DNA of 64,000 nt, taken from the NCBI GenBank assembly GCA_002914805.1, contig JXTB01000475.1, forward strand, positions 174,649-238,648, written 5' to 3'. The notes beneath the pieces are model-generated. The model was not told the DNA's origin. It saw only the letters and a list, made by a program, of their open reading frames with translations, and ran no database searches. Both the position numbers and the translations under genes were made by a program. Source of the stretch: Parasponia andersonii (lineage: Eukaryota; Streptophyta; Magnoliopsida; Rosales; Cannabaceae). Shown here in pieces: positions 57,028 through 64,000 of this stretch; the first letter of the stretch is position 1, and the number at the start of each line of letters is the position of its first letter.

Positions 57028-58997
57028 AAATTGAAATCTTAATCGAATAGAAGTCCTCATATTTAAGTATTCTATTAAGAATCCCAATTATTCTACTCTC
57101 AACTCTTCTATAATCTCAACTAGCCAAATCCTAGTTAGATTAGGACGCCTTGAATTAAAAGTCACTAATAACAGAATATAAGTTCTTACATATATAAAAT
57201 TAATTAATAACTGTATCGATCCGCTTTTACAAAATTTAAACCACTAATAATATTGGCAAATGTAGTATATACAGGCTAGTGTATGTACGTATATAAACGT
57301 ATATTAGCGTGTATACATATACTACGAGTTACACATGTGTGTTATATGTATGTAGCATCCAGCTATTTAGTTTACAAAAATTTATGCACTATCACCTGAA
57401 GCTGTCTCCTCTTAGACCCTCCTCATATAGCTAAGAATGAATTTTTATTTCCCCTGTCTTAATTTAATGGAATATATCAAACAAGAGAGAGTATGGAACA
57501 TGTACTTGCGATAAGATCTTACACAAATACACACCTCCCTCACCACACATTGATATGTAGTCACTCTGTTATGTCTCTTTGCCTCTTTTTGAACATTTAC
57601 AATATATATATATATATATATAGAGGATATTATTCGTTTTTGTTGTTGCTATTGTTATATATCCATAAATAGATTAATCTGTAAGAATATTTTTTTATTT
57701 TTTAAGATATTTTAAATTCTAGGTATAGGATTTTAATTTGTGTGCTTGGTATAGGGCTTCCTCGAATTTCTGTGGACAAGGAGAAACGGTGGCAATTGAG
57801 GACCAGAGCGGCGGGAGGTGGTGTGGGGCCTAGGGTTGCTATATATGCTTATGCTATGTTGGGCTCCAAATTAATATTGTGGTTTTGGAAATGATAGTCT
57901 TAGTTGGTACTGTCGGGACTACTACTCTTCCTTTACTCGTATCTCATTTTCAGTCTATTCATTAAGCTAGCTTGCTCGCCTTCTATATCCACAAAATAGG
58001 TACACAATAAATTATAACATGCTATTACTACAAGTACTATTCATGGCCTTTATTTGTTTCATCTTTTGATCGGTGTTTAATTTGAGGATCTAGCTAGGAT
58101 CAAATCTTGTAGAGTTAACCTGTTGTGTAACCCGATAATATATGAAAACGTAGTGGTAAATCAATTCACGGTCAGCCAAGAGTCATTTTCGGCAGACGTC
58201 GTGAATTTTCCGAAGAGATTTGATGGCACCGGCGGAGGCAGAACTTAATTGTAGCGAAGACAATATATTTTTTTTAATTAAATATAATAGGTATACAATA
58301 GTATCTAAAATTTCATAATAGCCATAAAATGCAAAAAAAGTTTGAAATGCAAAACAAAACTATATTAATAAATTTTCTATTCAAAATTTTTTCATACAAA
58401 TCCAAATTCAAAATGCATATAGAAGCCGTAATTATGGAATTTCTATTACTTCTATACTTTAAATATAAGCAAACTGGGAAAAATAAATAAATAAATCGCT
58501 AGTAGTTACTTAAAATGGTCTAATAGACATAGACGTTCGAAACACCCATGCCGGGGAAAAAAAAATACTCTGCTGGTTCTTTTGGCTAGCTAATATTTCG
58601 ATGATCTTGAGGACCCGGGATCAATCCACCGAATACTAAGGTGTTGCCTTAGTTTATGTTGTATTCACCTAAAATTTTAGTGCTTTTAGTTTATATTGTT
58701 TTAGTGCTAATTTTTTTTTTTTTTTTTTTTTTTGCATATTATATGAAGTTTTCAATGTTTGAATTTTAATGAGTAATTATATTTAATTTATTAGTATTTT
58801 TTGTATTATATACTTACTTTTAGTTTCATATAAATTTTAGTATAAATAATAACAAATTAAAAAAATATAAACCAAACAAAATCATTAGATAATAAAAGAT
58901 AAAAAAGATGCATTGGGAATAAATTTGTTCGAAATTATATTGAATTGAGGATAACATTGAGGGGTGGAATTTAAGCCAACTTCAAATGAAACAGTGC

Positions 58998-59039
58998 AAC
59001 ACTAAATCTCACCAAGTCCAGCTAGTGAGATTTGGTGTT
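58998..59039. repeat. Short near-perfect hairpin
   Basis: AACACTAAATCTCAC and GTGAGATTTGGTGTT pair at 14 of 15 positions around a 12-base loop. The stem is too short for a plant microRNA precursor unless it extends. Confidence 0.6.
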
Positions 59040-59716
59040 TATATTTAAAGTTCGTTTAAAGTTCCATTTTCACACCGAAGTAGAGAGAAACTCAAATTCT
59101 GTCCCAAGCAAATGAACTTTTTTGGGATAATATGTCTTCCTAAAAATAACAATAAAAGAAAAAGAAACGAATTATAAGTTCATCACCAGAACAAAGACAC
59201 ATTCCCTTATAGTAAATTATTGGTAAAAAAAAAAAAATCTATTTAGGATCTATTTCAAAAACAAAAAAAAAAAAAAAATCTTTTGAGGATCTCTTTGGAA
59301 AATCATCACATTCTTTTCAAATAAATTAACTAACAAAGTAACAAACATAAAAGCGACTCAAAAATGGGCTAGTTTTAGCGGTGTTGTACTCTGGTCCCGT
59401 CTTCCAAGTGGAGCAAAGCAACGTCGTTTTCAACAGTAAGAATGTTCTTTTAATTGCCGAAAATGTCCCCAGGCATTTTGTAAGGCTGAGGGCCTAGAAA
59501 GGAGAAAAACCCAAGAGTAGGGATAAAATTGTCTTATTGATAAAGTACGAATCTGTACCCGGCTGTGCCTGTAGTTATGTCTGTCAGGAAATGAGAGTCT
59601 CACCAGTTCATCACTTATGTACTGTCAAAGACAAATCAACACACTCCTCCTGCAACTCTCCGGAAAGTGACGGCCGAGAATGTTGTTTTTTAATCCAGCG
59701 GGCCGTTCGGATATCT
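59040..59716. other. Intergenic left of a regulatory-looking cluster
   Basis: A-runs at 59226-59239 and 59262-59278, and AACGTCGTTTTCAA at 59421-59434, similar to the motif upstream of GAS41. The ORF at 59537-59824 has no recognisable protein. Confidence 0.4.
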
Positions 59717-59819
59717 CCAAGTGGGTCCCCCAATGGGGACGCGTGGCACGTGATGACGGACCCACCACTTGGCCCTGGTTTAGTGGTTTTTGTGGAAGAC
59801 TTGTCTATATCCACGTGGC
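59717..59819. promoter_or_regulatory. Dense cluster of TCP-like sites and G-boxes
   Basis: GTGGGTCC (59721-59728) and GGACCCAC (59758-59765) match the class I TCP site GGNCCCAC in opposite orientation. Between them are ACGCGTGG, CACGTG (59747-59752) and TGATGACG. A second G-box, CCACGTGG, lies at 59811-59818. The TCP-like sites are part of an inverted repeat, CCAAGTGGGTCC / GGACCCACCACTTGG. TATAAATG follows at 60027. No gene is found downstream in the window. Confidence 0.45.
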
Positions 59820-60064
59820 TGTAGCCTTGCCATGCCCCATGGGTGTGCATATGTTAATGTATATGTGTGTGTATGCATGGACTTACATCTGCCTTCCCTT
59901 TGCCTTGCCATGCAATAAATTCATAAATTACAAACATATTGTTATTTTATTATTATTATTATTATTATTTGCTGGAAATATTATCTTGTTGCCAAAGGCC
60001 GAAAGGCCGCTTTACTTTGTACCATTTATAAATGCCCAAAAATTACAGAAAGTATAGAGTTTTA

Positions 60065-60116
60065 TGTGAAATGTTCGATTTACATTGTTTTGTGAAATGT
60101 TCGATTTACGTTCTTT
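60065..60116. repeat. 26-bp tandem duplication
   Basis: TGTGAAATGTTCGATTTAC is repeated at 60065 and 60091. Confidence 0.9.
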
Positions 60117-60696
60117 CATTTTTCGGAATTAACAAAAGTATTCCATTAAGTCAGCAAATTACTACAAATTTTAACATTCTATCCAATTTGGTCAAAATTA
60201 ATATATGTACAAAAAATAACCTTTACTCTAAACATATAACCAAATAAATACTAACAAAAAAAAATGGCATTACTCATGGGTGAAAGAAAAAAAAATTAAA
60301 ACAGCAAGATTTAAGAAAACAAAAATCTTATACATTTTTTTAAAAGTTTTTTTCCTCTTATTTTTTTTTTAGTTAACTAATGGTGTTTAGGTAAAGGAAT
60401 TTTTGTATTTTTATTAAAATCATTCTTACTTATTTTTTGAGCAAATTAGAATGGATCAAGATTTGATTTGTATCCATTAATTTTTAATCGAATGAGAAAT
60501 CTTCTTTAGTTATACAGGGAAAATAACGCATTTAGCCCAATATACTTTTATAATTTCTTAATATGTTCATTTTGTTTGAACTGCAAAATTTAATATTGAA
60601 AATTGATCATATTATCGTGATTGGTTCAAAATTGTTCATACAAGTTAATTAACTATGTTTCTTTAAATTACTATTGGTACGCATGTTTTATACGCA
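60117..60696. other. Intergenic, AT-rich
   Basis: No gene or repeat structure beyond A/T runs. It ends in a 14-bp tandem ACGCATGTTTTAT next to the MITE target site. Confidence 0.5.
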
Positions 60697-60705
60697 TGTT
60701 TTATA

Positions 60706-61250
60706 GAGAAAACGTCATAAAATGACCTTGTATTTCATTTTTTTTTTCATAGAATCTCGTGTTTTAAGAAATATAGGAAAATCTCTTTGTATTTGATTTT
60801 TTATTGCTAGAAGCATTGTAATTTGACTATTTTTTAAATATGGCATTCTCGTATAAATTAATCGAGATAATTTATAAGAACTAAAAACATTACACACTTA
60901 GTAGATGATAGAATAGATATATATTGCATTTTTACTTTGTGTTTGGATATATAAATAATTATTTGAAAACTATTTTACCATTTATAAGATCATTTGAAAA
61001 GTTGAAATGTTGAGTATAGACAATTCTTAAATCTATTTTAAATCTAAATCTATTATTTACTATAGATAATTTTGTCATTTCTATTAATTTTCCTACTTTG
61101 ATGATATGAGGTTGAATTTCAAAAATAGTCAAATTATAAGACTTTTTTAAAAATATATTTAATTTAAAAGAATTTTCTCATATTTCTTAAAACAAATGGG
61201 GTTTCTTAAAAATGTTATGAAATATAGGGTCATTTTATGATGTTTTCTTG
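60706..61250. mobile_element. Mutator-like MITE with 9-bp target duplication
   Basis: The 545-bp element has long inverted ends: AGAAAACGTCATAAAATGAC on the left matches AGAAAACATCATAAAATGAC of the right end read backwards, and similarity continues through TATTTCAT, TTTTAAGAAATAT and AATTTGACTATTTTT for over 100 bases. TGTTTTATA flanks it on both sides (60697-60705 and 61251-61259). A 9-bp duplication and long TIRs are the mark of Mutator-like elements. No transposase is present. Confidence 0.85.
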
Positions 61251-61259
61251 TGTTTTATA

Positions 61260-61929
61260 AGGTTGTGTTTAAATAATTACAGCTCTCTGTTTCAAAAAAA
61301 AAAATAATAATTATAGCTCTATTTAATATCCATAAATAAAAGTAGTGAAAATTTAATTATTCAATAGAACTATGAAATAATGAATACACATGTTAAAGAA
61401 CATTATTGGTTATGATGGATACACATGTGTCAAAAACTTAGTATAGATCACATTATAATAGAACATTCAACTAAAAGGACAAATTCATAAATAAATCTTG
61501 ATGGTATCAGCATAGTAAGAGGACTTCATGCAAAATAGTTTTAGCAAGCATTATGTGTATTATATAAGCATACGTTTACATGGAGTGGAGTAAACTTATC
61601 TAGCTTATAGAGTGTGATGAGGGGATCTAGCCGGCTAGCCTTATAATAATATCGTTTACGTGGAGATTCCATATGTTATGAACTCTACATGAAATAATGG
61701 GCCACACTGCATCACAGCAAGTTAATATTTGGGCAGACCTCATGAGCCACACCAAGCCCAATTTTACAGATATGATCAAAATTAACCAACTGTACTTCTA
61801 AACATACCAGTTAAGTCACAGTCCAACTCGAATTTTATAAACCAAAAGCTCGATCAATATATAGCAAAACTACACAAAATTTTTTTTCTAAAATAGCGGG
61901 GAAAATTATTACATATATATATATATATA
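61260..61929. other. Intergenic
   Basis: No gene recognised. It ends in a (TA)n tract at 61913-61931 next to a MITE end. Confidence 0.5.
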
Positions 61930-61978
61930 TAGGCACTAATCCAGTAGGTATTTTTTTTTTTAACCTATGGGTAGGTAT
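61930..61978. mobile_element. MITE family 1, left end before gap
   Basis: GGCACTAATCCAGTAGGTAT, then a T-run and AACCTATGGGTAGGTAT, then Ns. It matches the right end at 62698-62750 read on the other strand. Confidence 0.65.
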
Positions 61979-62506
61979 NNNNNNNNNNNNNNNNNNNNNN
62001 NNNNNNNNNNNNNNNNNNNNNNNNNNNNNNNNNNNNNNNNNNNNNNNNNNNNNNNNNNNNNNNNNNNNNNNNNNNNNNNNNNNNNNNNNNNNNNNNNNNN
62101 NNNNNNNNNNNNNNNNNNNNNNNNNNNNNNNNNNNNNNNNNNNNNNNNNNNNNNNNNNNNNNNNNNNNNNNNNNNNNNNNNNNNNNNNNNNNNNNNNNNN
62201 NNNNNNNNNNNNNNNNNNNNNNNNNNNNNNNNNNNNNNNNNNNNNNNNNNNNNNNNNNNNNNNNNNNNNNNNNNNNNNNNNNNNNNNNNNNNNNNNNNNN
62301 NNNNNNNNNNNNNNNNNNNNNNNNNNNNNNNNNNNNNNNNNNNNNNNNNNNNNNNNNNNNNNNNNNNNNNNNNNNNNNNNNNNNNNNNNNNNNNNNNNNN
62401 NNNNNNNNNNNNNNNNNNNNNNNNNNNNNNNNNNNNNNNNNNNNNNNNNNNNNNNNNNNNNNNNNNNNNNNNNNNNNNNNNNNNNNNNNNNNNNNNNNNN
62501 NNNNNN
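61979..62506. other. Assembly gap, 528 N
   Basis: A run of Ns flanked on both sides by left-end sequence of the same MITE family. Confidence 1.
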
Positions 62507-62750
62507 ACGAATCCAGTAGGTAATTTTTTTTTTTACTTATGCATAGGTACCAATTTGGCCAATGAAAATTTAGCATATATATTTTTTTATTATAAAAAGT
62601 AAGAGAGAGAAAAAGTATTAATGATTCATGTCTTTTCATGCACTTCATTATAGCCATTAGATCACCATTAGATGGCAATCCAACATCTAAAAAGAAAAAT
62701 ACCTACCCATAGGTAAAGAAAAAAAATACCTATTGGATTGGCAACATATA
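62507..62750. mobile_element. MITE family 1, compact copy with ~40-bp TIRs
   Basis: Left GAATCCAGTAGGTAATTTTT...ACTTATGCATAGGTA and right (other strand) CCAATCCAATAGGTATTTTT...ACCTATGGGTAGGTAT are inverted. The interior (other strand) has GTTGGATTGCCATCTAATGG, related to GGATCATTATCTAA of the other copies. A (TA)n tract follows at 62756-62769. Confidence 0.7.
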
Positions 62751-64000
62751 AATATATATATATATATATGATACAATAATATAAAAGGACAGTCTGCCGA
62801 ATACATATTATTTATCAATGTTTGTGTCTTTTATTCACATTCAATACAGAGACTGATTAACCCTATATGGGATTAGTTGCTGCATATCGAATTATCATAT
62901 TTCAGAAGATCTGTTTTCGTTTTTTCTTGGATAATAATTTTGAAAAGATTTCTAATTACCGTTGTTGGAAAAGACTTATGGGCCCTGTAAAAGGCCTTTG
63001 TGTTCCAAAAAGTAGAACACGTATTATCTGATGAATGGATCAAAGTTGGAAGAAGGCCTGCCCGGAAATCCTCAATTGGAGAGCTCAAAAAGCATCTCAT
63101 CCAAAATTAGCTGGCCCGTGATTTAGAATGTTAATCATAATTGGGATCAGACATGCTGATTAGACAAGACTTAATTCATGTTTTAATTAGATATATACAA
63201 AAGGGGATCTTAGCGGACTGGCTGTTTTTCACTGCTGATTTTAATAAATTTCATATTTTTTGTTTTACGGTAAAATGACTAAGTTTAATTTTTAGTTCCA
63301 AAACATGTATATCAGATTTAGTATATTAAATATCAGATATACTGTGTATAAAAACTAATATATATACATTAGTATGAAACTGATTTTCTAGCATGAGATA
63401 CCAATTGATGTCTGGTTGTAATTAAAACAAAGTTTTGTAGTAGAATGACTGAGTTTATCAGTTGAAAATATTGGTACTTGTTGATTTAATTTAATTCAAA
63501 AACTGATATTCATTAGTGTAAAAATTGATAAATTCGGCCATTTTACTATAAAAATGAAACAAGAACATTTATTAAAATGAAGTATGAAAAATGGGCCATT
63601 TGTTTTACTTATATAGCAAAAGAATGGCAAGCCAAACCAACATGCATGCTTTTTTGGCCTTTCTATAAGATACTTAATTTATCTGTCTTTTTAATTAGTT
63701 GGACAACGCTTGACTGACCCTTAGACAAAGCTTTGCTTCCTACACTAATTGGTGCAATTATCTTTTAAGACCTTTGGTGGCATATACAGTTTTACACATT
63801 TCTTTTGGGTCTTTTCGATATATATATATATATATATATTTTTTTAAAAAAAAAAATTCCTTGTTAAAACAAAATAGAAGCTAGTGGGTCTTTTCGTATT
63901 TATTAAAAGAGGATAAACCTTACATTATTTGCCCTTTTAGTTCCGCATGATCATGTTCTTTCCTTTAAGACTTGACAATGATATCAGCTGACTAATCGTC
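62751..64000. other. Intergenic to window end
   Basis: No gene recognised. A TA run and an adjoining A-run lie at 63820-63856. The 75-codon open frame at 62873-63100 (minus) has no known motif. Confidence 0.45.

Larger units (their letters stand above)
54192..58997. other. Intergenic, AT-rich, simple repeats
   Basis: No ORF of interest. It contains a GA microsatellite, a 26-bp tandem pair, T-runs at 56918-56934 and 58710-58732, and a stretch at 56510-56560 ending ATCCACAGGGAATA that resembles text seen in some retroelement 3' regions. A GC-richer patch at 57760-57840 is unassigned. Confidence 0.45.

Noticed and set aside
59537..59824. 95-codon ORF
   Set aside because: No recognisable motif, Cys/Ser-rich composition, and it overlaps a regulatory-looking cluster.
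1..64000. tRNA, rRNA or known microRNA genes
   Set aside because: By eye I found no T-loop GTTCRANNC with a fitting cloverleaf, no rRNA text and none of the common conserved miRNA sequences. A computed scan could still reveal one.

Overview
The window is nuclear DNA of a flowering plant, most likely a eudicot; I cannot name the species. The evidence is an AT-rich background, intron-containing plant genes (a YEATS-domain GAS41/YAF9 gene and two SAUR genes with one SAUR pseudogene), LTR retrotransposons of plant-specific lineages and short TIR elements. No bacterial, phage or CRISPR system is present.

Layout. 204-9410: a complete but dead Ty3/gypsy chromovirus (Tekay/Del-like) on the minus strand, with 2.2-kb LTRs and a 5-bp target duplication. 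10455-10748: an intact SAUR gene. 12045-16282: a short, degenerate LTR element that itself holds a 1.76-kb solo LTR. This nest sits inside the promoter of a second SAUR copy, now a pseudogene (16630-16932). 17150-17760: a copia pol fragment. 19690-23653: a six-exon GAS41/YAF9 gene (270 codons before the stop), the best-supported host gene. 27431-41273 and on into an N gap: a large Ty3/gypsy Tat-lineage element on the plus strand, with gag-pol, two RNase H domains, a 99-bp tandem array and a long antisense, intron-containing ORF between pol and the 3' LTR. 44287-44610: an intact SAUR50-like gene. 44.6-64 kb: mostly AT-rich intergenic DNA with MITEs, a Tekay-type LTR fragment, microsatellites and a few regulatory-looking clusters.

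How it fits together. The SAUR proteins belong to auxin-linked control of cell expansion, and GAS41/YAF9 to histone-reading chromatin complexes; they are not a cluster with one function. The main story is transposon biology. Coding damage in the Tat element and in the SAUR pseudogene is dominated by changes that look like C-to-T or G-to-A decay of methylated DNA. Both large N gaps abut copies of one MITE family, and a single N at 33043 sits between two equal, nearly identical 565-bp copies that look like an assembly artefact.

Limits: boundaries of degenerate elements are approximate, family names rest on remembered motifs rather than searches, and divergence was judged by eye only.
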